Below are positions 1 to 6,303 of a stretch of DNA of 9,771 nucleotides, piece after piece; positions within the stretch are counted from its first letter, which is position 1; the number at the start of each line of letters is the position of its first letter. The notes under the pieces were generated by a model. It saw only the letters and a program-made list of their open reading frames with translations, did not search any database and had not been told where the DNA came from. The stretch is from positions 1 to 9,771 of the forward strand of contig JAPUJU010000374.1 in NCBI GenBank assembly GCA_027296025.1, in the 5' to 3' direction. The position numbers and the translations under genes are program-made. This stretch comes from a bacterium (GTDB lineage Bacteria; Krumholzibacteriota; Krumholzibacteriia; WVZY01).

Positions 1-574
1 GTCCGAAGGGGCTCAGTCCCCGCCATGTGCGTCGGTTATCGTACGACGAATCACAGATGTGATTGTCCTTCGAATGGGTGAGCGTAATGTACCGCACGCC
101 GCGATCGAAGAAGTACTGCAGGTTCTTCAGGTCGCCATCGATCGGAGCGCCGTTTTCCATCCCGAGAATAAGCGCGATCTTCTCACCGGCCACGACACCC
201 TTCGTTTCGCGAACCGTTGTCGTCAGCTCGAACTTCTCGGGCGATGCCACCACGATTCCCTCGACCATGTCGATAAGCGTGTCGGCAAGTGATTTCGACA
301 GGCCGCGCGTCTCGTAGTTCGCGGGCGTATAAATCGACATGAATATCGCGTTCAGCCCACCTTTCACCGCGCGTGGATAGTCGAAATCTCCGTCATCGGT
401 CGATTTCGAGATGTCGGCCATCTTCTTCTTTAACCGATAGGGAATATCGATGTGCGTATCCGCGATCAACACCCGCGCGGCGATTGCGTCAGAGCGCTCC
501 CGCAGCTCCTTTTCACCGGCCGCACACGTTGCCGCCCACGCAAGAACCAGAACAATCAATAGAGTTCTTTTCAT
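1..574 (-). CDS. Membrane dipeptidase (peptidase family M19), secreted, partial (3' end beyond left edge)
   Basis: This is the N-terminal 191 residues of a peptidase M19 (renal/membrane dipeptidase) protein, a metal-dependent hydrolase of dipeptides. The start is the ATG at 574, with GAAGG 11 nt upstream. Residues 1-19 (MKRTLLIVLVLAWAATCAA) form a Sec-type signal peptide, so the enzyme is probably periplasmic or secreted. ADTHIDIPYRL carries the family's metal-binding H-x-D pair (H41, D43). LILGMENG carries the bridging glutamate (E140). RYITLTHSKDNH (H167) matches the conserved strand with the substrate-binding His. The later zinc ligands of the family (two His and an Asp) would lie beyond the edge, so integrity cannot be judged. 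The gene starts 20 bp after the zinc-ribbon gene on the same strand and probably shares its transcript. The family call is firm; the substrate is unknown. Confidence 0.9.
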   Translation of the reverse strand, partial: MKRTLLIVLVLAWAATCAAGEKELRERSDAIAARVLIADTHIDIPYRLKKKMADISKSTDDGDFDYPRAVKGGLNAIFMSIYTPANYETRGLSKSLADTLIDMVEGIVVASPEKFELTTTVRETKGVVAGEKIALILGMENGAPIDGDLKNLQYFFDRGVRYITLTHSKDNHICDSSYDNRRTWRGLSPFG

Positions 575-594
575 CGCTTCATTCACCTTCAGAA

Positions 595-1014
595 TCAGGA
601 TCCTCTGGGAAGACTCGCGTCACAGTTTTGACATCGAGCGTCTTCGACCCGCACAGGAAAGCGGCAGTTCGGACAGCTCGACACATTCTCCATCGTCGCA
701 ATAATTTCACATGCCTTCGTAACGTCTTCTTCGCGAACCAGAATGCGTACCTCGGCGAGCCCGTCAACCGTCAGCCCGTGAGTCAGGCGCAATGCCTCGC
801 CGCTCAACATCGATTCGATGCCACTACCTTCGAGAAGCGCACGAGCCAGCTGACCGTCCATCTCCCCCTGTGCCCGCCACACCTCGACGAGTTCTCCCGC
901 GTCACCGACAGTTGCGTCGATCACAGGGAGTTCGTCCACGAGAGGCTCTCCGCAATCATCGCACCGTTTCGTATCGGCAATATATTCTGCTCGACACTTC
1001 GCGCAGAAGGGCAT
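595..1014 (-). CDS. Double zinc-ribbon protein with a central DUF2007-like domain
   Basis: A 139-residue cytoplasmic protein with no signal peptide or membrane segment. An N-terminal zinc ribbon has Cys 4, 7, 18 and 21 (CAKC...CDDC), and a C-terminal ribbon has Cys 114, 117, 128 and 131 (CPNC...CQNC). Between them, about residues 42-108 resemble the DUF2007 'putative signal transducing protein' fold: helix ARALLEGSGIESML, then a strand segment, then LAEVRILVREEDVTKACEII. The start is the ATG at 1014; the upstream AGGCAG is only a weak ribosome site, but the CxxC ribbon begins at once after the Met. A TATAAT box lies about 45 bp upstream. The dipeptidase gene follows after 20 bp. Function is unknown. 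Proteins of this kind may bind metal or a partner protein, but nothing here names one. The domain assignment is from recall of the pattern and is moderately sure. Confidence 0.75.
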   Translation of the reverse strand: MPFCAKCRAEYIADTKRCDDCGEPLVDELPVIDATVGDAGELVEVWRAQGEMDGQLARALLEGSGIESMLSGEALRLTHGLTVDGLAEVRILVREEDVTKACEIIATMENVSSCPNCRFPVRVEDARCQNCDASLPRGS

Positions 1015-1058
1015 GGTTGCTGCCTGCCTGTTGAAATTGGGAACAACGGTAGACGGGC

Positions 1059-1064
1059 ATTATA
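1059..1064 (-). promoter_or_regulatory. Probable -10 box for the zinc-ribbon/dipeptidase transcript
   Basis: On the minus strand this reads TATAAT, a perfect -10 hexamer, placing a start of transcription near 1052, about 38 nt before the ATG at 1014. The -35 position at 17 bp spacing reads TGGTTT, a poor match, so the promoter would need an activator or another sigma factor. It sits back to back with the strong plus-strand promoter at 1102-1130. Confidence 0.45.
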
Positions 1065-1101
1065 AGATACGCGGAACGAGAAAACCATCGGAATCGCGCA
1101 A

Positions 1102-1130
1102 TTGACACCCACCGATCCGTGGCGTATAAT
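1102..1130 (+). promoter_or_regulatory. Perfect-consensus sigma70 promoter upstream of the CHRD gene
   Basis: TTGACA (1102-1107), a 17-bp spacer, then TATAAT (1125-1130): both hexamers and the spacing match the housekeeping consensus exactly. The predicted start is near 1137, giving a 5' leader of about 56 nt. That leader ends in a strong ribosome site, GGGGAGG (1178-1184), 8 nt before the ATG at 1193. High constitutive expression of the CHRD protein is the natural inference, unless an unseen repressor acts here. Confidence 0.8.
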
Positions 1131-1192
1131 GTGCATCACCTCTTCGACGTCGCGTAATCCCCAGTCAGAACCCGCCCGGGGAGGTCTTAACG

Positions 1193-1693
1193 ATGTATTC
1201 TCGTTTTCTACATACTGCCGGAATCCTGGTTCTGGTAGCCATAGGATCGCTCGCGCTTTCTGCTCAGCCGGCACTGTCGGACATTGTTTTCGAGGCAACG
1301 CTGGACGGAGCGAGTAACGTGCCGCCCATACCGGCCGTATCAGCGACAGGCGAAGCGGTCATGGTCCTCAACAACGCCCAGACGGAGCTGTCGTATACGA
1401 TCACTTTCACAGTTCTCTCGAGTAAGGAGCTCGCCGCTCATTTTCATAATGGCGGGCCGAGACAAATTGGACCGATCCTGGAAGGGTTGCCCCTCGGCTC
1501 CCCGAAAGGCGGCATCTGGGAGGTAACCCCCAGCGACGTGGTCGAGCTTCTAGCCGGCCGCGTGTACATCAATATTCACTCGGAAATGTACACGGGCGGA
1601 GAAATCCGAGGCAATGTGGTGAAGGCAGTTGTCCCGATCCACGATACGACGTGGGGACGTGTGAAATCGTTGTACAGGGCGGAGGCGAGGTAG
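1193..1693 (+). CDS. Secreted CHRD-domain protein
   Basis: A 166-residue protein. Residues 1-24 (ending ...ALSA) are a Sec signal peptide with a plausible signal peptidase I site, so it is exported. Residues about 30-145 form one CHRD domain: DIVFEATLDGASNVPP at the start, LSYTITFTVL, the signature AHFHNGGPRQIGPI, and the closing segment VYINIHSEMYTGGEIRGNV. CHRD domains are beta-rich modules named from chordin; in bacteria their role is largely unassigned. The last 15 residues (TTWGRVKSLYRAEAR) lie outside the domain and look like a separate basic/aromatic tail. The start is supported by GGGGAGG 8 nt upstream and a perfect promoter. It is the only plus-strand gene here and converges on the aldehyde dehydrogenase gene with 13 bp between stop codons. 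No terminator hairpin is visible in that gap. Confidence 0.88.
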   Translation: MYSRFLHTAGILVLVAIGSLALSAQPALSDIVFEATLDGASNVPPIPAVSATGEAVMVLNNAQTELSYTITFTVLSSKELAAHFHNGGPRQIGPILEGLPLGSPKGGIWEVTPSDVVELLAGRVYINIHSEMYTGGEIRGNVVKAVVPIHDTTWGRVKSLYRAEAR

Positions 1694-1706
1694 TCGACGG
1701 ATTCTG

Positions 1707-3167
1707 TTATCGGGTGCTGATCCAGACCGACTTTGTTTCCAGGTAGTTCTCCAGGCCTTCGCGTCCGAGTTCCCTCCCGAAGCCACTCTCCTTGAATCCA
1801 CCGAACGGCGAAGCCGCGTGAAACATGTTGTAGGTGTTCACCCACACGGTTCCGGCCTGAAGTCCGGCGGCGACGCGGTGAGCGCGGGCCGGGTCGCCGG
1901 TCCAGACCCCGGACGCCAGCCCGTAGCAGTTTGTGTTCGCCCAGTGAATCGCCTCTTCCTCGTCCTCGAACGGAATCACCGACAACACCGGGCCAAAAAT
2001 TTCTTCCTGTGCGACCGTCATGTCGTTGCTCACGCCGGTGAGCACGGTTGGTTCGACGTAGAATCCTTTTCCGTTCACCGTTGCCGTCTTACCACCACTG
2101 TGAACTGTTGCTCCCTCGCTCTTCCCCTTCTCGATCAAAGTCATGATTGAATCGCGGTGACTCGATGAAATTTGCGGGCCGAGGCGAGTCTTGTCGTCCA
2201 GCGGATCTCCGGGCGTGTAACGCGCCATTTTGCCGGAGAGGACGTCCAGGAACTCATCGTGTACGGCTTTCTGAACGAACAGGCGCGAGCCCGCGGCACA
2301 CACTTCCCCTTTGTTGTAGAAAATCCCGCTGCACGCTCCGTTAGCGGCCCAGTCGAGCTTCGCATCAGAGAAAACAATGTTTGGGGACTTACCACCGAGT
2401 TCGAGCGACACCCGCTTGATCGTGCTCGCAGCACCACGCATGACCATACGCCCCACCTCCGTCGATCCGGTGAAGGCGATCTTGTCGATAAGCGGCGAGT
2501 CGAGCATCGCACTGCCGAGCACGCTTCCCTTTCCCGGAAGGATGTTGACGACGCCCGGCGGAAACCCGGCTTCGAGGCACAGGGCGCCGAGCTTCAGGGC
2601 CGTCAGAGGCGTGTATCCGGCCGGTTTTACCACCGTGGTACATCCGGCCGCAAGGGCGGGCCCCAACTTCCAGCAGAGAAGGATCAGAGGAAAGTTCCAC
2701 GGCAGGATCATGCCGACAACACCGACGGGCTCCTTCAGCGTGTAGTTCAGAAAACCCGGATGAACGGGAATTGTCTCACCCTGAATCTTGTCCGCCCACC
2801 CTGCGTAGTAGCGAAACAGGTCGACGATAAACGGCATGTCGATCTTGCGGGACTCGAAGATCGGCTTACCCTGGTTGATCGTTTCGAGGTGCGAGATCTC
2901 ATCCGCATCACGTTCGATCAGGTCGGCCAGCTTCCACCTTGCCAGTGAGCGACCGCGACCTCCCATTGACCGCCACGTTTTCGACGTCAAAGCGTTGCGG
3001 GCCGCCTGAGCCGCCTCGGCAAGGTCATCCGGTGTTCCCTGCGCGATGCCGCAGAGAACTTCTTCCGTCGCCGGATTGATCAATTCGTACGTCGCGCCAT
3101 CGGATGCGTCACGCCATTCTCCATTTATCAAAAGTCGCGTGTGCCCGATCTTGAAGTCCGCTGTCAT
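1707..3167 (-). CDS. NAD(P)-dependent aldehyde dehydrogenase, candidate for the BoxD step
   Basis: A full-length (486 aa) classical ALDH-superfamily enzyme, oxidising an aldehyde to an acid. All core motifs are present: PWNFP with the oxyanion Asn158, VVKPAGYTP (Lys181), GSTEVG (234-239), general base Glu256 in ELGGKSPN, nucleophile Cys290 in GEVCAAGSR, and EEIFGPV near the C-terminus. The start is the ATG at 3167, with GAGGAG (3172-3177) overlapping the boxB stop codon; the 9-bp gap indicates translational coupling. As the last gene of the box operon it probably oxidises 3,4-dehydroadipyl-CoA semialdehyde to 3,4-dehydroadipyl-CoA, the reaction done elsewhere by BoxD; this is inferred from context. 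Position 184 is Gly where NAD-specific ALDH1/2 enzymes have a Glu (E195 of human ALDH2) that binds the adenosine ribose, so use of NADP is plausible. Phenylacetaldehyde- or betaine-aldehyde-type activity cannot be excluded. Confidence 0.92.
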   Translation of the reverse strand: MTADFKIGHTRLLINGEWRDASDGATYELINPATEEVLCGIAQGTPDDLAEAAQAARNALTSKTWRSMGGRGRSLARWKLADLIERDADEISHLETINQGKPIFESRKIDMPFIVDLFRYYAGWADKIQGETIPVHPGFLNYTLKEPVGVVGMILPWNFPLILLCWKLGPALAAGCTTVVKPAGYTPLTALKLGALCLEAGFPPGVVNILPGKGSVLGSAMLDSPLIDKIAFTGSTEVGRMVMRGAASTIKRVSLELGGKSPNIVFSDAKLDWAANGACSGIFYNKGEVCAAGSRLFVQKAVHDEFLDVLSGKMARYTPGDPLDDKTRLGPQISSSHRDSIMTLIEKGKSEGATVHSGGKTATVNGKGFYVEPTVLTGVSNDMTVAQEEIFGPVLSVIPFEDEEEAIHWANTNCYGLASGVWTGDPARAHRVAAGLQAGTVWVNTYNMFHAASPFGGFKESGFGRELGREGLENYLETKSVWISTR

Positions 3168-3171
3168 ATCG

Positions 3172-3177
3172 CTCCTC
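3172..3177 (-). promoter_or_regulatory. Ribosome binding site of the aldehyde dehydrogenase, overlapping the boxB stop
   Basis: The minus strand reads GAGGAG, then CGAT, then the ATG at 3167. The first G of the site is the last base of the boxB TAG, so ribosomes finishing boxB end on the next gene's ribosome site. Confidence 0.65.
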
Positions 3178-4604
3178 TAGAGTCGCACGTACTCGAAGTC
3201 GATTGGTTTGCCGGATACGCCGCGGTACGGCGGCGTGATCCAGTTGGCAAACTTGCCCGGTTCGCGAACCGGAACCATACACGTCTTTACGTAAGCCTTA
3301 TCCTCCGGGGTCGGAAGCCATTCGTCCTTGCGCTTCTCCCATTCTTCCGCTGTTAGAAAATTCCCCTCGACGTCCGCTTGATGGGCCGCGTGAAGTCCGA
3401 TCTTCCGGTTGAAACGGTCCGATGGCAACTGCAACCGGTACTGGATATCTTCTTTCTCGAAGACTTTGTTCCAGCGGCGAAGGGCCCGGTACGTGTCCTC
3501 GATATAGGTATCACGCAACACCGCGTTCATCGCACGGCGCATCGGAATCTCCGTCGTCGTCTTCCTGCCGTTTTCGTCGAGGCATTCGATCGAATACGCC
3601 GTGTCACGACACAAAGGGTCCGGGTACTTCTTGCGGTTCGACTCACCGAAACGTCCTTTGAGACTCGCCCCGAAGAAATTGGCCGCGTTGCTGGAGTCCT
3701 CCGAACCGAACAGGTCCAGCGAAACCGAGTACCAGTAGTTGATGTACTTCTGAACGATGTCGAGCGGGATCGCGTCAACTGTCGTGACGTCTTCGTTCGG
3801 GGTTTCCTTCATCAGCTGCGCCGTGCGGCGAATCGTCCGGCCGACCCCCGTCTCACCGACAAACAGATGAAAGGCTTCCTCCGTCAGCATGAACTGTGTC
3901 GTACGCGCCAGCGGCGCGAAGGCGCTCTCCGCGAGCGCACCAAGCTGGTATTTGCCGTCGCGGTCCGTAAACATGGCAAAACAGAAAAAATCGAGCCAGT
4001 CGACGATCGGCTCGTTGAATGTCGTAAGAATCCTTGGCGTGTCGGCGTCACCCGAATTGCGAATGAGCAGCCCCTCGGATTCCTCGCGCCCGTCACGGCC
4101 AAAATACTGCATGAGCAGATACACCATCGCCCACAGGTGCCGCCCCTCTTCCACGTTTACCTGAAAGAGGTTCCGCATGTCGTAGAGTGACGGCGCCGAA
4201 TGACCGAGTAACTGCTGCTGCTCGACGGAGCCGGGCTCCGTATCTGCCTGAGTTACGATCAGGCGCCTGAGATCGTTGCGATGCTCTCCGGGGACGGACT
4301 CCCAGGTTTCCTGCCCCTGACGGTCACCAAAATGAATCGTTTCAGTTTTTTTCGGGGCAAGAAAGATTCCCCATTTGTATTCCGGCATCCGTACGTACGC
4401 GTACGTCGCCCAGCCGCTGGCGTCCACGGTGATCGCCGTCCGCAGGTACACGTCGTTGTGCTGATACGATTCCGGTCCACGCTCCCACCACCACTTCATG
4501 AATTTCGGGTGCCATTCCTTGATCGCGCGCTGAAGTTTGCGGCTGTCGGAGATGGCAACGTTGTTCGGAATGACGTCGTCATAGTTTACTTTGCCATCTA
4601 CCAT
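3177..4604 (-). CDS. boxB: Benzoyl-CoA 2,3-epoxidase subunit BoxB
   Basis: A 475-residue di-iron oxygenase that converts benzoyl-CoA, O2 and reductant to 2,3-epoxybenzoyl-CoA in the aerobic CoA-dependent benzoate pathway. Electrons normally come from the reductase BoxA, which is not in this window. The sequence follows BoxB throughout: VIPNNV near the start, DVYLRTA, NLFQVNVEEGRHLWAMVYLL, TDRDGKYQL, FMLTEEAFHLFVGETG. The di-iron ligands of the Azoarcus enzyme (E120, E150, H153, D211, E240, H243 from recall) have exact counterparts with a constant offset of 3: E123, E153, H156, D214, E243, H246. An in-frame TTG at 4619 would add five residues. The ATG at 4604 is preferred because GGAG lies 9 nt upstream, the length then fits the family, and its A is shared with the boxC stop (TGATG), a translational-coupling junction. 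It appears intact and catalytically competent. Confidence 0.96.
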   Translation of the reverse strand: MVDGKVNYDDVIPNNVAISDSRKLQRAIKEWHPKFMKWWWERGPESYQHNDVYLRTAITVDASGWATYAYVRMPEYKWGIFLAPKKTETIHFGDRQGQETWESVPGEHRNDLRRLIVTQADTEPGSVEQQQLLGHSAPSLYDMRNLFQVNVEEGRHLWAMVYLLMQYFGRDGREESEGLLIRNSGDADTPRILTTFNEPIVDWLDFFCFAMFTDRDGKYQLGALAESAFAPLARTTQFMLTEEAFHLFVGETGVGRTIRRTAQLMKETPNEDVTTVDAIPLDIVQKYINYWYSVSLDLFGSEDSSNAANFFGASLKGRFGESNRKKYPDPLCRDTAYSIECLDENGRKTTTEIPMRRAMNAVLRDTYIEDTYRALRRWNKVFEKEDIQYRLQLPSDRFNRKIGLHAAHQADVEGNFLTAEEWEKRKDEWLPTPEDKAYVKTCMVPVREPGKFANWITPPYRGVSGKPIDFEYVRL

Positions 4605-6247
4605 CAGACTCGGCTCCAATCAAATTCCGGCTTGTCGGGCTGTCCATAGGATGTTAGTGCACCCTTTTCACCGACCGCGTTCGGCCGTGAGAAAATCCAA
4701 TTTTGCCACGCTGAAAGTCGTGAAAAAATCCGGCTCTCCATGGTCTCCGGACCAACGAATCGGAGGTTTGCTTCCAGCCCGGTCAACGCATCCGGAGAAA
4801 GTGAAATCCGTTCTTCCAATGCGACCCGGATCTCGTCCTCCCAGTCTATATCATCGGGAATCTCAGTGACAAGTCCTAGATCGTATGCCTCTTGCGTCTC
4901 GATGATTTCACCAGACCGTTCCAGAATCGCATCCACCGTGTCCTGTTCTTCATAGAAACGATTCTGCAAACGGCTCAGCCTGTGGTACATCGGAAGAGCC
5001 CCGCCATTCAGGACGCTCAGCGCGATACCGTTGTCCCCCTCGTCATCATCAAGCATGTACGCGCGGTCGCTTGCAAAAACAATCTCCATCAGGCTTCCCG
5101 CAAAACACGAACCCGGCGTCACCAGCGCGTAGAACGTCCTTGCGGTCACGTCAATCATCTTGAGAACGCGCGCCTGCTGCAGGAGCACTTCGCGTACGAA
5201 CCAGTGATCCTTCCGAGCGTACACGACCTGGTCCAATGCGAGAACGTTCTTGAGGTCGCCCTTACTCACGATCGAGATCGTTCCTACCGTCGGGTAATTG
5301 AAACGAAGCTGCAGAATCGCGTCTCGTAGCTCACGCCACATCCGAAGCGCATACCAGTCCGCTCCCAATTCTGCTGGATCATCCGGAATCTGCGCCGCCG
5401 ACGCTTCCGGGCCTTCTATCACGAGGCGGGCGCTCCGGCTCTCCACATTGATGTCCAGCGTCACGTGCCGGTACTTGTGCGTACCGCCCTCAACCGTTGC
5501 GCCGATCGGAGTAAGGGAGATCCCCTTCGCGTCGTTGCCGCTGCCCGCGAGTTCTTTCAGGCGCTCGTTCACGCGGTCCACGAACTGGGAAGACGGATGG
5601 ACATAGTCAACGAGCCCCCACTCGACCGCGCGCTTGCCTTTCACACCCTCGGCCACCGTGCAGAACACGTCGGCGCGGTCACGCCGAACCTTTCGTTTAT
5701 CAACGACGCGGGTGAGTCCGCCTGTCCCCGGCAGTACACCAAGGTAGGGAACTTCCGGCAGGCTGACCGCCGATTTCCGGTCGTCGATCAGATGAATTTC
5801 CGAGCACGCAAGCGCCAACTCGTAACCGCCGCCGGCGGCGAGCCCGTTGCATGCCGCGACGTATCGCTGGCCGCTTTTTTGCGTCGCTTCTTCTATGTTG
5901 ATTCGTGTTTCGTTCGTGAACTTGCAGAAGTTCACCTTGTGTGTGTGGCTCGACGCCCCGAGCATGAAAATGTTTGCCCCGGCGGAGAACATTCCGCTTA
6001 GTGCACTCTCTATGCAAACGACAGATACTTCCGGATGCTCGAAGCGGAGGCGATTGACCGCATCGTCGAGCTCGATATCCACTCCGAGATCGTAGGAGTT
6101 CAGTTTCAGTTTGTACCCCTCGCGGAGCGGTTTGTCCTCCTGGATATTCAGACGAATTCGCGCGATCGGGCCGTCCACCAACAAAATGATGTGGTTGTAC
6201 CTGTCCGGTTGAGTCTCGAAACTTATTTTTTCCAATTCAGTTGCCAT
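4604..6247 (-). CDS. boxC: 2,3-Epoxybenzoyl-CoA dihydrolase BoxC (benzoyl-CoA-dihydrodiol lyase)
   Basis: A 547-residue member of the crotonase superfamily, close to the usual BoxC length of about 550. BoxC opens the ring of 2,3-epoxybenzoyl-CoA hydrolytically, giving 3,4-dehydroadipyl-CoA semialdehyde and formate. The crotonase part is clear: oxyanion-hole segments MFSAGANIFML (about 86-96) and NGLAAGGGYELALACSEIHL (about 134-153), then SLPEVPYLGVLPGTGGLTR (162-180). The second half is a divergent crotonase-like region, as in known BoxC. An upstream in-frame TTG (6268) lies before the ribosome site GAGGAGG (6260-6266) and is therefore unlikely; the ATG at 6247 follows that site after 12 nt. 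The gene is 56 bp downstream of the MDR dehydrogenase and shares one base with boxB. Order boxC-boxB differs from the boxA-boxB-boxC order described in Azoarcus. No disruption is visible. Confidence 0.95.
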   Translation of the reverse strand: MATELEKISFETQPDRYNHIILLVDGPIARIRLNIQEDKPLREGYKLKLNSYDLGVDIELDDAVNRLRFEHPEVSVVCIESALSGMFSAGANIFMLGASSHTHKVNFCKFTNETRINIEEATQKSGQRYVAACNGLAAGGGYELALACSEIHLIDDRKSAVSLPEVPYLGVLPGTGGLTRVVDKRKVRRDRADVFCTVAEGVKGKRAVEWGLVDYVHPSSQFVDRVNERLKELAGSGNDAKGISLTPIGATVEGGTHKYRHVTLDINVESRSARLVIEGPEASAAQIPDDPAELGADWYALRMWRELRDAILQLRFNYPTVGTISIVSKGDLKNVLALDQVVYARKDHWFVREVLLQQARVLKMIDVTARTFYALVTPGSCFAGSLMEIVFASDRAYMLDDDEGDNGIALSVLNGGALPMYHRLSRLQNRFYEEQDTVDAILERSGEIIETQEAYDLGLVTEIPDDIDWEDEIRVALEERISLSPDALTGLEANLRFVGPETMESRIFSRLSAWQNWIFSRPNAVGEKGALTSYGQPDKPEFDWSRV

Positions 6248-6259
6248 CTTGTCTGTGAT

Positions 6260-6266
6260 CCTCCTC
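6260..6266 (-). promoter_or_regulatory. Strong ribosome binding site of boxC
   Basis: The minus strand reads GAGGAGG, a near-perfect anti-16S match, 12 nt before the ATG at 6247. The spacing is long, but the site decides against the in-frame TTG at 6268, which lies upstream of it. Confidence 0.65.
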
Positions 6267-6303
6267 AAGTGCCCTTTGCGACTCGCGCGCCATAGTGCCG
6301 GCC

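Noticed and set aside
553..574. Possible lipoprotein signal on the dipeptidase (Cys17 in WAATCAAG)
   Set aside because: The residues before the Cys (A-A-T) do not fit the lipobox, which normally has Leu at -3 and Gly/Ala/Ser at -1. A normal Sec signal peptide explains the sequence.
1693..1710. Possible bidirectional terminator between the convergent CHRD and ALDH genes
   Set aside because: The gap is 13 bp, with no stem of useful length and no T-run on either strand.
4393..4406. Perfect 14-bp palindrome ACGTACGCGTACGT
   Set aside because: It lies inside boxB, coding for the conserved stretch TYAYVRMPE, and about one 14-bp palindrome is expected by chance in a window of this length.
4604..4619. 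Upstream TTG start for boxB at 4619, which would make a 16-bp overlap with boxC
   Set aside because: The ATG at 4604 has GGAG at 9-nt spacing, gives the family's usual N-terminus and length, and forms a TGATG coupling junction.
6237..6293. Small 18-codon frame (MARESQRALEEDHRQDGN) between the MDR dehydrogenase and boxC
   Set aside because: It has no ribosome site of its own, overlaps the boxC ribosome site and start, and is too short to support without conservation data.
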